Assembly: GCF_041296385.1 (NCBI RefSeq)
Contig: NC_091013.1
Span: 36,301,475 to 36,365,474 of the forward strand
Direction of reading: 5' to 3'
Length of the DNA stretch: 64,000 nt
Source of the DNA: Aphelocoma coerulescens
Taxonomy: Eukaryota; Chordata; Aves; Passeriformes; Corvidae
Every line of letters starts with the position of its first letter. Position 1 is the stretch's first letter. The translations under genes and the position numbers were made by a program. Below, piece after piece: positions 37,768 through 49,812 of this stretch. The notes under the pieces are model-generated. The model was not told the DNA's origin, did no database searches, and saw nothing but the letters and a program-made list of their open reading frames with translations.

Positions 37768-38140
37768 ATTTTTTTTTTTTTTTTTACCCCTAGGTTTATT
37801 TTCCACTGTTCCAGAGAAATTAAGGATAACTGCCCTGTCCTGTGTATTCATTTCACTATGGGTTTGGCTGGGGTTTTATTTTGAATTCAGAGGAAAAAGC
37901 ACTAGGGTGCTTTTCAAAAAAGTTTTGGGTTTTCTTTTTTTTGCTTGATTTTTTTCGTGTTTAGTCTGGGTTCTTTTTTTTTTTTTTTGGTTTGGGGTGG
38001 GGGTTTTTTGGGGGGTAGGTTTGTTTGTGGTTTTTTTGGTTTGGTTTGGTGTGGTTTTTGTGGTTGATTTGGTTTTGGTTTTGGTTTTTGTTTTTTTTCA
38101 TGTTAGAAAGGTGATACTTGGATGGATTTTTTTTTTTTTT
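37768..38140. repeat. T/G-rich low-complexity domain with long G runs
   Basis: Begins with a T17-type run near 37769 and continues, after a short unique piece, into TTTGG, TTTTGG and GGTTTTGGTTT repeats. At 37994-38016 runs of four, five and six G are separated by one T and six T. On the minus strand the same DNA gives a spurious lysine/asparagine/proline-rich frame (37961-38149). Confidence 0.85.
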
Positions 38141-41100
38141 CCCAACCAAAATGCAGTCAGATGCTCCTTTTAACTCTCATACAGAGGTGGAATATGCTCA
38201 AGAAACACTAACACACACCTGACTCCCACCAACTGAATGTACCAGTTCTTTGAAACTGCATTTTTACCCACAGTTATGGGAAGAGTACATAACCCAGCAC
38301 TCATGATAAGATCTTGAAAAAGGACATTCTTTTTTCATTTGAAAATGCTTTGTTTCCCATATGGAAGAAGAAAGCAGTTAACTTAGATAAAAAGCACAGC
38401 ATATAGGATTTAAACATTGCATTTACAGTATTCTGTATATCAATAAAACCAAAAATTCTTACTGAAATACATGCCTATTAAAATATAGGTACATGATACC
38501 AAAAAATAAAAGTCTTTCATTCACAAGCAGACAATTAGCATCTTCAGTTTTATGAAACACTATGAGATATTGTGCATGACTTTTTATGCTCTATGCCAAA
38601 AGAATACTGAGCTGCATTATCCTTCTAAAAATTAAAACAAGGCTCTTAAGAAATAAGTTCTCCTTCTCTGTCCTAAATTTTTCTCCTTCACATGGTATCT
38701 TTTTGCTCATTTATTGCAGGAAATAAAGAAAAACTCTTAGTTCATTGGAATGGAAAATAAGGAAATATGAAGGCACGGTCTTACCTTCATTGTTGTCTTA
38801 AGACCTATTCAATATTGGAATAAATGTTTCATTTGCTATCAAGACCCTAAATTAGAGTTACTTGCAGATGTTGTACCAAATATGACCCCAAAGCTCTTTA
38901 GGGTCATTTTATCTTGCAGGCTTGCTGTATGCCCAAATTCTGAGTGCACCTATCCTGTTCAAAGTAGATTAATCTGCTTGAAAACATCCTATTAAAAAAA
39001 TTGTATTTTTTTTCAGGTTTCAGATGCATGATTCAAGCACTTCCAATTTGATTCTGAATATGATTCAGCTGGTGAATTAGAGGGAATAATGAAATGCCAC
39101 TATACCAATGAGAAAGGGAAAAAAGGATCAATCAAAATAGCACCTTTAATAACTATGAAATATGACATAAATATGAAATAGGAAATAGATTTAGCTCTTA
39201 AATTACTGAGAGAAAATGGCTGATTTTCATTATGATCTTCATTCCAGATTTCTCGACACACATATTTGATATACTTACTAAATTTGAGAATCTATGACAG
39301 TATCTTGAGGGAACTGCTAGACCAATGAACTCTAGCTTCAAATTAGGCAAATGAAAGTATGCTGGAGCTCAGAGGCAAATTTAAAATTCATTTGATGAGC
39401 ATTCCATGAAAATATTGAATCTAAAAAACAAATGGATTTAGAATCATTTTGCATTTATTTAGATGCACCTAAAATAATAAAAAACAAAAGATCAAAGCTC
39501 TATACACAATAACTTTTAATACTGTAAGAGAAACCACCTCTTCCTTTTTCTGAAGTGCTCAGGTAGGTCAAAACAGTGATGTTTATTTTTAAATAACAAA
39601 GGAACAGAAACAAGTACATGTCTTTCAAATTCAGGGTTCACATTCAGTTAAGCCACTTTTGAAATAATACCTTAAATCTGGTCACAAATGTGTTAATTAA
39701 ATTATTTGGTTATAGATTTAGTGTTACAGTTTTGCCTCAGTTTGACTGTGAGAGTTTGAGTTTTGTATAGAAGAGAGAGCTCCTGTCCAAAAGTACTTGC
39801 AGTCTGTGGCTGCAATGAAAAACTAAGGTAATTGTGATTTGTTGTATAAGTTTCAATCATTGCATAGCAATTACTCATCCACTAGCAAATATTTGAAAAG
39901 CATCTCTCTATCATGGCAGTATAGGAATGACTCTGCTGTTCCTGTGAAGTAATGATTTCATTTTCGTGATGTCTCAATGATTCTTCACATTTCAACAACT
40001 TTCGAATTAAAATGTAATTGCAAGAAGAACAACACATACATATTTTTTGTTCAGCCGGAGTGCATAGAAACTCAGACTGTGAATCAAAAATTTGTCTTGG
40101 TTCTTGTATTTTTCTCTATGAATCCATCAATAATTATTATTCTAGCTTCATTCATTTATACCAGAACAGTTGATTTTTATGCATGTCGTACAGATGAAAT
40201 TAAGTTGTTGTCTAGAGTAATCTGCTTCCCCTGTCGTTCTTCACTGCTGCTGCAATAACTGAAACAGTGAAAACACTCCTGTACTAATGAGGCTGACATT
40301 TAATCATGATGTTGTAAACTAAGTTCAAAAAAAGCCATCATTCTTAATTTGCATGACTTTCCTGACAGATATTGCTAGAATGAGCTGTGTAATACTGAGA
40401 AATTTCAGTGGAGAAATATAGACAAGGACCAAATCAGTTAACAATTTTACTAATGGGTGATATAAGGAAAATTCTTGTCTCATTTCTTTATAAACACTAC
40501 ATAGTTACTGAGAGTATTAAAAAGCAAACAACAATAAGAATGATGCTTCTTGCTATTACTGTAAGAGAAAGACACAATTCCGAGGGTAAATAAATATTTT
40601 ATTTACTTAAGGAAAAAATTCTGCAGTCATTTCTTTGCTACATCATGTGGATTCCTTAAATAAACTTCCAATTAAAATTATAGTTTATCATACCAAAAAA
40701 AAATCTAGCTATTATAGTTATCAAATTAAAAGTTTAAGATTCACTGGAACTTGTCTGAAGTAAAAATATAGCAAAGAGAGAAATAATCCCCTGAGCAGAC
40801 TACATTTAGATACTTACAGTGTTTCTTCTATGAGGATGATTATACACAGAATACTTGTAAGGCTGGGTTTTTTCTGCTATAAAGAGAAATAATAAAATCA
40901 TTAAGAAATATTTGAAATTTTTAAAAATACCAAAAAATCCAAACTTTTTGGTTTGGCTTGGGTTGGGTTTTTTGGGGGGATTTTTTGGCAATTTTTTTCG
41001 GGGTTTTTAGATACACAAACATATATGAGTTGGGGTAAGATTTTTCTAAGTGACAAAAGAGCACTTACTCTTCTGTTAAAAAAGTGGATATTATATATTG

Positions 41101-42799
41101 TGCCAAAAATGCATACAGTGATTGTCCTTTCCAGATCTGAACATCATTGATGTAAAACAAAGTTGGGGAGTATGGGCAGGGGGAAGGTGAAGAATGAAGC
41201 AAAATGCTGTTTAAAGCTATGTGTGTAAGCTGAGCCTAACTAGGAAGATAAATCAAGCAGAACTGTTGAGCTTCATGCAAAATCATTCTCTCCTCTTCTT
41301 CCCATTACTTCTCCATCTAATCCAGCAAGCTATCTATAATTTGTACCTGTAAACCATCAGTTACTTTAAAGCTGGGTTCAAAAAATCCCAATATGATAGC
41401 TTCTGCATCCGAAGTTTCAGCCTACTTCAGTAGTAAAATAATGCAAACTATACTCTTTCTTCTCTGGAGTAACACTCATCTCTTGACTCTGCCAAACAAT
41501 TAGAAGTAAAACAAAAAGGAAACATTAAATTTAACTTAGAACTAAATTTCTGTCTTGAACTCCTTCTACACCCAAAACCCAGGGACACTCCACAGAGGAG
41601 GTATTTTTGATAGTTAAGAAATAGTTTTATTTCTGTGCTTTGTACTTGGACCTTATGCATGTCTGACACATTCAGAAGAATATCGTAAGAATTCTTAGGT
41701 AGGATTACATGCCTATGATATACATGTCTGCATCTGAGCTAATTCTATAAAATCCCTTCTTAATCAACGTAGAGAAACACACACTACTTGAATTCAACTC
41801 ACCTGCCTTGTAGGAATAGATATGATATTGCTCCTTAATAACTACAAAAAAAATAAACATGCCGTTGGGGTTTTTTAGAACTTGGATTAGGAGAAAAGAA
41901 TATGTTGAGCCAAAGGCCTGAAAAATAAAATCTTGCACAGAATACTGCTGTTAAAAGCCATGTTAATTTTTGATAATTTTGCTCCTTTCAATTGTCTCTT
42001 ATTTTCACCAAAATATCATTAAGCATGTGTCTAACAGATTTTACAGGGTGTTGTTTGAGTAGTTTAAGTGATAAACCATAGTCTTAGAAACACACAGGGT
42101 ACCAAAAATAATCAGATCAAATTGCTTTCTTTGCCAGGATTTCCAGGTCTGGGAGCTGAAATCAGTAACTGCTCTCATGACTCTGGTTCTCGATGCAGGA
42201 AATGAGCTGCACTGTGGAGCGATGCTAACCAGACTGTAAATTGCATACATAAGGTGAAGCATAGATGTGTCACCTCGGGTTTGTCTGCATGAAGTTATAT
42301 TAATTTTGCTGAAATTTTGTCTTTAACTAAGGTTTATCTTGTGCTGTCAGAGCCTAAGGCACAGTCTAGAAAGTGGGAGGAATTGTTTCTGTCATTGGAC
42401 CGTGTGGGTGGTATTGCTTTACACCTCCTACCGGGCAGCTTCTTCTTGGTCCCTCTAATGTCCCTGAGCAGAGGCTACCAGCTTGTTTTAACTTCCCAGT
42501 TAGTACTGAAACATCTCATTTTTACACTGGAAAAAACTTACGAATTATTTACAACACGTTATTTATCACATATTTGAAATATTTCTTTATTTACTTTATT
42601 TAGTTACTGATGTAAACACAGCCAGAAATAAATCTGTTAAGTGCAAGCCTGTAACTCTATGTTCTGTCTTCTGTGTCTCAGCATTCAAAAATATTTATCT
42701 TTGGTTCAGTGTCCACCACACTTTCTAGGTGAGGAAAGGGAAAAGCAGACAGTGAAATTTGAAGCTGTTGGATGACAATAAAGTTCTTTCTCTCAGTCC
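38141..42799. other. Unique AT-rich sequence, no gene recognised
   Basis: Apart from the T/G tract at 40949-41008 no structured element is recognised. Open frames 39977-40258 (plus, 93 codons), 41448-41669 and 41705-41938 (minus) and 42317-42603 (plus, two overlapping frames) have no recognisable domain. Confidence 0.45.
40931..41008. repeat. T/G-rich tract with internal inverted repeat
   Basis: GGGTTTTTTGGGGGG at 40965-40979 is identical to 38001-38015. CCAAAAAATC (40930-40939) is the exact reverse complement of GATTTTTTGG (40979-40988), so the tract can fold back on itself around the G-rich centre. Confidence 0.8.
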
Positions 42800-42822
42800 A
42801 CTGACTATTATGTGCTGTTCAT

Positions 42823-43148
42823 GTGTGCACCAGTAGTAGAGCCGTGAGCAGACTGAGTGTAAAGAAGGATTACAGAGCTCTGGGAGTGGCAGTGGGGGAA
42901 TTTGGAGCACAGGTTATTTTTTCATCAGTCCACCCAAAGAGAAAGGGTTTGAAAAGGCCAGTGAAATCTGTAGAATCAAAAAATGGTTACAGAACTGGTG
43001 CCACAGCCAAGGATTTTTCTGCTTAGATCATGCCACTCACTTTGAGAAATGTGGTCTGCTTGGGGCTGGTGGGGTCCACCTGTCAGAGAAGAAGAGGAAC
43101 ATCTTTGGGCATAGGCTTGCCAAGACGGTGGAGAAATCTTTACGCTAA
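42823..43148 (+). pseudogene. CR1 ORF1 C-terminal remnant (SGNH-esterase-like end)
   Basis: An open stretch from 42823 ends at a TAG at 43024-43026, and the same protein continues in another frame from 43026 to the TAA at 43146-43148, so a frameshift splits it. The second part contains HFEKCGLLGAGGVHLSEK and IFGHRLAK. In CR1-type elements ORF1 can encode an SGNH-hydrolase (esterase) domain whose last catalytic block is D-G-V-H. Here that block reads GGVHL, so the aspartate is replaced by glycine. The family role is remembered from the literature on CR1-like elements; the substitution is seen directly. Confidence 0.75.
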
Positions 43149-43346
43149 AGTTGCTAGGGAAGGATAACCTCAATCTGTCCTATTCTTAACAACTGGATGC
43201 CAGAGCCAGAAATAGATGCACAGAGATTGGAGAGAGACATCACAGGTCAGCAGAAAAGCACCTGAAGATCAGCACAAAGGAATTACAGCCACTAAGTCAG
43301 CTTCACTGGGGGCCCAACTTAAATACCTCTATGTGAAGAACGTAGC

Positions 43347-43643
43347 ATGGGGAAAAAACAGCAATTAGATGTGCACACCTGCAGGGCTATGATCTTAGTA
43401 GTGTCATGGACACATGGTGGGACTGTTCCTATGACTAGAGTGTTAGAATGGAAGGATACAAGGAAGGACAGGAAACAGAGGCAAGGAGGTGGTGTTGCCC
43501 TCCATGTCAATGACCAGCTGAAGTGCAAGGAGCTCTGCCTAGGGATGGAAGAGGAATTTGCCAAGAGTTTATGGGTTAGGATTAAAAGGAGAGCAGGGCC
43601 AGGCAACATTATATTGAGGATCTTCTACAGGAACACATGGTAA
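43347..43643 (+). pseudogene. CR1 ORF2 endonuclease N-terminal remnant
   Basis: A 98-codon open frame with the text RQGGGVALHV and SLWVRIKRRAGPGNI, the recognisable core of the APE-type endonuclease of CR1 ORF2. The position normally holding the ITETWWD-like catalytic block reads VSWTHGG, so the glutamate metal ligand appears lost. After IFYR the sequence jumps at about 43630 to the middle of the reverse transcriptase (AACACATGGTAAATAATGAGG), deleting the rest of the endonuclease and the RT N-terminus. Confidence 0.85.
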
Positions 43644-44290
43644 ATAATGAGGTGATTGGTGACGGCAAACATGGCTTCACTAAGGACAAATAGTTTCTGA
43701 AAAATTTAGTCACCTGCTATGATGGGGTTATGGCATTGGTAGATAAGCAAAGAGCAACTGACATCATCTCCCTGGATTTGTGCAAAACGGGACACTGTCT
43801 GGCATGACATCCTTGTCTTTCAACTGTAGAGACATGAATTTGATGGATGGACTCCACAGAGATTAGTTTGTTCAGTTCTGGGGCCCTAAACATAAGAATG
43901 ATATGGACCTGTTGAAGCGAATCCAGAGGAGGCCACAAAGATTATCAGAGAGTTAGAGTACCTCTCATACCAAGACAGGCTAAGAAAGCTGGGATTGTTC
44001 ACCCTGGAGAAGAGAAGGCTCTGGGATGACCTCATTGCAGCTTCCAGCACCTAAAAGGGCCTACAAGAGAGCTGGGGAGGGATTTTTGACAAGGGTGGGT
44101 AGTAATAGGCAAGGGGAAATGGCTTTAAGTTGAAAGAAGGTGGGTTTAAATTAGAAATTGTGAAGAAATTCTTCACTATGAGTGTGTTGAGGCACTGGAA
44201 CAGGTTGCCCAGAGAAGTTGTGGATGCCTCATCCCTGGAAGTGTTCAAGGCCAGGTTGGATGGGGCTTTGAGCAACCTGGTCTAGTGGAA
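43640..44290 (+). pseudogene. CR1 ORF2 reverse transcriptase and C-terminal remnant
   Basis: Begins with degraded VIGD/HGFTK text, reaches motif A as TDIISLDL (about 43757-43780) and then crosses a second deletion at about 43852, where GAATTTGATGGATGGAC joins CCACAGAGATTAG. After it come the QFWGP-like text, the [21 protein letters not shown] block, and the C-terminal FxT..V..HWNxLP-like region, all with frameshifts. The FADD catalytic motif is absent. Confidence 0.85.
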
Positions 44291-44345
44291 GGTGTCCCTG
44301 CCTGGAACAAGCTGATATATGAGGTCCTAATGCTTCTATGACTTT

Positions 44346-47300
44346 TTAAAGAGATTTGTGATAGGATTTAAAAAAAAAAAGTACCCAAACATTTTTTAAT
44401 GAAGGCTTACCTCCAAAAGAACTAGTCTTTGATTAGATCAAGTGATTATCTTTTGAATATTGAAATATTCCAAGCTGAGGGAGTGCTAGTGGAGCCTGTG
44501 TTCTTGTTTATATAATGTAGTCTTCTTATCATGAAGATTTTCTGTGCTTGTGAACTTGACTGACTTTATTCACAATATAGGATGTGAAGAGACTGAGGAC
44601 AGAATTCTGCAGTTTCTGGAAAAAGAAAAAAAGATTGAAGGAGCCCACTGGAAGTTGCGCAGTGGGAAATCCAGGTTTGATCTGCTTTCCAGAGCACCAG
44701 AGCTCTGAAGTTTAAGAGCAGGGGGGCTCTAGGTGATGGTCTCCAAGTGTGCCTTGGACTGAGTCCAGACTCCTGCTACTCACTCTGAAATAGATGATGT
44801 TGCTTGATTGCTGCAGAGCTTTGGTGTCTTGGAGAGAGGAATCCTTCAATTTCAGCATTTTACTTTTTATCTGTGTTTTCTCCAAAGCCAACACACATGC
44901 AAGAATGCTTGCACAGCAGCAGAATCCCTTCCCTCAAAAAAAAAAAAAAAAATTAGCATGTTCTGTTGATGGCAAATGTGTTAAAAAGATAGAAAACTAC
45001 TTCCCCAAATAATACAACACATGAATTCTAATTTTGATTGCATTAGGGATACATGTGTATTAATTTATGAGACCAAAACACATAAGAAAAATGAAAGTAA
45101 ATAAAAAGGATAATTTTTAGACATAAATATGAGGGGGGATTGGTTTGGGGTTTTATATATAACGCCTGATTTTATCTTTTGTGGCAATAAAAGAATTTGC
45201 AAGTAACTGAGAAATCATTTAACACAGTAGTCTAACAAGAACTGAGACAGATACAGAAAAATAATTGTTTCAAATAATAAATCCCTAAGATTTCAGAATA
45301 AGAACAAAGTGCCAAAACCTCTGAGGTTACTTTTGATCAGTAATGTCATCAAGCCCAAGCTTGCCAGTACCTTCAGATAATTATAGCATTCTACATTTCT
45401 CAATTTAAAAGACCAATTTCTGATTGCATCTGACAGTTCTTCTTATCCCTGAAAAAAACTCTGCCTGGGAAATGCTTTCATTCAGTACTAAATCAGATGC
45501 AAGGTTCTCAGTCTTCTTGTGCCTGCAACTCTATGCTTGATGAAAATCACCTTTGTTATTCTGGAATGCTTCATTTAACTAAAAATAATGTCTTTACACT
45601 TTAGTATTTCAGAGCTGGGCCTCTAAATCTGGGAGCTGATGTTCTTGCATTATTAAAACTGCTTAATATATGGCTTTTTCTATTTGCTCTGCATATAAGA
45701 CAAACACTTAACTCTCTCTGCAAGCATATTTTATGTTCTTCTCTCCTTTCAGTAACTGCCAATTGTGGATGTTAACCTCCAGATTCTTATAGAAAGAGAC
45801 TGTAATTGCCTTTATTATAATATTTTAGAAAATTCTTCTAAGTCAGTAAACATAAAAAAAACCCCAGCTATCATTCAGTGAAATGGAATTGAATAAATCT
45901 TAAAATTATTTTTATACATCTTTTTGTTAAAAGCAAAAGGATGCAAGAGGATACCAAGATTCTGCCTGAGGATATTTAGGTTAACATTACAAGTAGTGTA
46001 ACAAGCATATTTAATTATAAGGCCAGATTAGCTCTTCTTGACAAGGGAAAGTAGTGGTAGGCACAAAAGAAGCTGCAATGAGCAATCCAAACTAGCCATA
46101 TTTTCAAGCAGAGTGGGCTTGCACATGGACTCTGGAAACACAGAACTAAACCATTAGTTTTCTGTGGTCATTCATGATTCTCAGAGTTGTAAAGTTCCAT
46201 CTCTCAGGGAGCTAATTTCACAGTCTTTTTGCAGAGTCACAAACTAGAGTCCAGAGGAATAGTATGGTCACATATGCTATCAGAGCTCATAGGACCTCAG
46301 TCTGCTACTATCAGACCTAATGAACCAGTGTTTGGAAACCAAACTGAATTTTAAAAGTTACTAAGAATTCAAAAAAATCTCAATGACCATTTTTGACAGA
46401 AACATTTTAACTAACCTCTAAAAATTTTACTAGAAATTTACGATGACTCAAAAAAAGTATTTTCAATCCTTCATAAGAATCTACCCAGCTTTGACTATCA
46501 AGCATTGGGTCTGGTTATATTAAGTTATAAATCAGGTGTGATTGATTAACTACATAATTACAATGTGAAAAACTCCACAGATTTTGGGGTGAATTTTGTT
46601 GAATGGGTATTAATGTCATGTTTTACAGTCCATTCATCATTCTGGATCCTTGTTTCTTAACTGCTTCCAATTTTTTTTCATTACTCTTTTTAAACCATTT
46701 GAAAAATATTCTTAATACCACTAAAATTAAATGGAAAAATAACTGATCCATGCCTAATTAATATTTCCCTTATTCAAGTATCCAAGGACTGTGACAGTCT
46801 TTTTGGTAAAGGTACCACACTAGAATCTATAATCCATTAATCACACTCATGACTATACACTACATATAATTAAAGTGAGCATCTGAAAGGCAAACTTATA
46901 CAGATATGAACTAGAAAAAAAAGCCATATAAATTTCGATTGTGTTACTGAGTAGATATATCCCTAATGTGAGAAGACTTATGAATATTATATTGACCGAA
47001 TCATTTTTGTTATATCATTAAAAACAAAAAGAAAAAGTAATATCAAAGAAGCTGAGCAAGCTATGTTTGGCATAAATTATATTAACCTTTTTTAGAATCA
47101 TAAACTAACAACATAATCAACCTGGATTATAAAGGGTTACCTATTCCTTTGAAAATTTCATTTGATAAATTATACTTAGGTTATATTTCCAAAATGGTGT
47201 ATGCCAGCATTAAAACTGGCATTAAGTAAACATTAAATTCCTTCAACATTTACTCCAGGAAGTTACAAGACAAGGCTGGATAAGACTTCTTTTAAAGGGA

Positions 47301-49356
47301 ACTCTCAATTTCATCTGAAAGAGTGTTAGCAGTATTTAGCAAACATCCGGGATGGAAACTCAGGAGTGAACAATAGATAAAGCGAGAAATTCAATAACAG
47401 AATCATACAGCTGTGGAAGAAATAATTGGGAGAAAAAAATCCAAACATACTCTGAACATATGTTGGTTTTGCTTATAGCAGAGCATATAATTAGAAGGGA
47501 AATCTGTGTCATAAGGCAACTAGTGATAGTATCTTGTTTAACTGACATTTTTTTGCAAAGATGCCCAGAGAAGTTTATGTTTTGAGTATGTTATTGCTGC
47601 TGTTACTCATGCTCATATTTCAGACTTTTGGTATTGTATTTCTGAGACCAAAAACTGCAGATTCAAAGACAAATGAAATTCTGTGAAGAGGAATCCCCTG
47701 GCACTTTTGCAACTCAAAAGCTCAGAATTTCCTGATGAGAAGATCATCGAATAAGAAAGATGTTTATGCAACATCAGGATGATACACAAAAGGAAGGGAA
47801 AAAAGGAGAAAAAAACCCCATAGTGCATTCTTTCTTCCTTCTAATTATTATTCTTCAGGTACTTAACACTCAGACACTTCTTCTGTTGGTTGGAACGATG
47901 ACAGGTAGTTCTGTAAGCGTTCCAGATTGCTCTTTGGAGACAAAAGGAAAGGAGGAATGTTTTGGCATCCTTACTCAGTTGTTTGTAGCTCGCACTCCAT
48001 TCCAATCCTGTTCATGTGCTTACTTCAAATATGGCAAACTCTGGTAGGAAAGGGCTTTATAAATTATTCCTTCTTTAGTATACAGACTTCAAGTGGTGGA
48101 GAATTTAAAGCACCCTGTGCAATCTTGTCCCTGTACAGGTTTACCTTCTCTGTATTGATTTTAAAATTCATATGTGCAATAGATTTGAAAACCCTTTAAT
48201 ACACAATATCAGTGATGTTGAATATTGTGCAAAATCATGAACATTTTGATGTTTAAGTATATAACTAAGACTGACTAAAAAATTGAAGGGTTTACAAAGT
48301 ATGTAACAGTTTCTGGTTTATTTTCATATAAATACAGAAATCAAATTCTTTGATTGCCAAAATATACATCCATTAAAATGATTTTTTTTAGGAGCATTCA
48401 CATCACCCATTTTAGTTACTATTTTGCAGAGTCTTTATTGTCAGGAGAAATTAATGATAGATATAGAGAAGTATCCAAAGGACAATTTGTAATAACCCAC
48501 TTCTATCACCTTCCTTTTTTTAACTTCAATGAATTGCAAAAGGGACTGAGCAATTTTTGCATATACAATAGGTTCCCACATATAAGTGGTACAAACATTC
48601 TTCCTGCTTCTTGCTTTTATTTCATTAGTTATGGAATAGAGTTCTCATAGGCAGAAAAAAACATTCAGAAGTTCCTAATTGATACTGGAGTCCAATAGAT
48701 CATGTATATAGGTTTCTGCAAGCCCTGACCATATGTTCCCTTCCACTGTAGACTTTAAAGGGATGCAAAAAGGATCACAGTACATTTATTTTTTAATTCT
48801 TAACTGAATGAGCTGTTGTAAAAAACAGGATTCCAAAAGCACACAGTTCCCTGGAAGCTGTACAGCTTCAGAATTTACAGGCTCAAGAAAAATATATCTA
48901 GAAGTCTGAGTGGGCTCCTGGGAAATGAATGACCTGAAAGAGATGCTAAGTGAGGTTCAAGAAATATTTTATGAAAAGACATCCCTGATTGTAGTGTCTT
49001 CAATTTATCGATCTCAAATTTTTAGCCCAGTTTTTTTAGAATACCATAAGCTGCTTTTTCTTAGATTGCTTGGATAACACCAACAGAACATTTTCTCAAG
49101 AAACAAAAATCTCCCAGAAAATGTGCTGTTGAAAGGGTTTTTGTGTCCTAACAAAAAGATATCCAGCTGACTAATGAAAAGCATCTCCATGAAATCAATA
49201 TGCTTGTGCTGGTTTTGAGTAAGCAAGGAATTTGTGCAATAAGTTTCAAAGTAGAACTCCTCCAAGAAATTTTCCAGTGCCGTGTTGCTATAAAATTTAT
49301 TCTGCATAGTAAGGATTCTCATGTAGAAAATTACGGAGTGAAGGTAGGTGTGCTGT
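44346..49356. other. Unique AT-rich sequence, no gene recognised
   Basis: Contains an A-run at about 44936-44952 and a small G-run/TATA stretch at 45131-45162. The frames at 47760-48199 and 48354-48650 are the longest open ones, overlapping or AT-driven, with no recognised domain. The minus-strand frame 49014-49322 (102 codons) likewise has none. Confidence 0.45.
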
Positions 49357-49409
49357 CACATTAGCATTCTGATCATAAAAACAGTGGTAGACTGTTAAAT
49401 GCTAATGTG
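49357..49409. ncRNA. Two-tier hairpin (structured element of unknown role)
   Basis: Outer arms CACATTAGCATT (49357-49368) and AATGCTAATGTG (49398-49409) are perfect 12-bp complements. Within the 29-base loop a second perfect stem AACAGT/ACTGTT (49380-49385 and 49391-49396) closes a 5-base loop, GGTAG. A GTG/CAC pair can extend the base with a bulge. The size is near that of a small miRNA precursor, but the internal loop is large and asymmetric (11 bases against 1). Known microRNA identity is not supported. Only the structure is seen; transcription is unproven. Confidence 0.4.
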
Positions 49410-49740
49410 CACTGTAGAAGATCCTAAGAAAGATTCAACATGTCAATAACATGTTGCTTCTGTCTGCTGCTAAATTCTCTTCTGGAGACTAAACACCAGT
49501 GCATGTGAGCTTTGCACTGACTTGAACTTGGAGATCAGCCCCAGAAAAGTATAAGCACTTTTCATTTTCTTTTGCCTGGTTTATTTTACAGTCATTGCTG
49601 TCTCAGCAGCTTAGATCTTAGCAGCTGTCTTCATGAAGAGATGAGATGGTGTATGCTAGTGATGACATGAGTGTTTAACCAGAGAGAAAGTGAGAGACAG
49701 AGGAAAGCACTGGCAGGTTTACAATTTTGCTATTATAGAG

Positions 49741-49812
49741 GTTTTTGGAGTGTGGAGGTGGTTGGTTTTGGAGTGTTTTTTTGTTGTTGTTGTTGTGGTT
49801 TTTTGGGATTAT
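49741..49812. repeat. T/G-rich tract with (TTG)n core
   Basis: GTTTTTGGAGTG words, then about five TTG units (TTGTTGTTGTTGTTG), then GGTTTTTTGGG. Similar in style to the tracts at 37.9 and 40.95 kb. Confidence 0.8.

Larger units (their letters stand above)
42800..44345 (+). mobile_element. CR1 LINE with both ends but two internal deletions
   Basis: Read on the plus strand it holds, in order: the end of CR1 ORF1 (to the stop at 43146-43148), the spacer, the start of ORF2 with the endonuclease N-terminus (about 43330-43630), a jump into RT text (VIGD-like then HGFTK-like, from about 43640), RT motif A (TDIISLDL), a second jump at about 43852 to the C-terminal QFWG-like region, the conserved ORF2 C-terminus ([10 protein letters not shown] and the GLPREV-type region), and the 3' UTR ending near CTTCTATGAC at 44341. 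A full-length CR1 is about 4.5 kb, so roughly two thirds is missing from the middle. This differs from normal 5' truncation. Frameshifts and stops make it inactive. The start is approximate. Confidence 0.9.

Noticed and set aside
37961..38149. Lysine/asparagine/proline-rich minus-strand open frame
   Set aside because: Direct translation of the T/G-rich low-complexity tract; not a protein.
49357..49409. Resemblance of the hairpin arms to miR-155 (shared AATGCTAAT word)
   Set aside because: Similarity is only about nine to eleven bases, and the loop and the remaining mature sequence do not match the known precursor.
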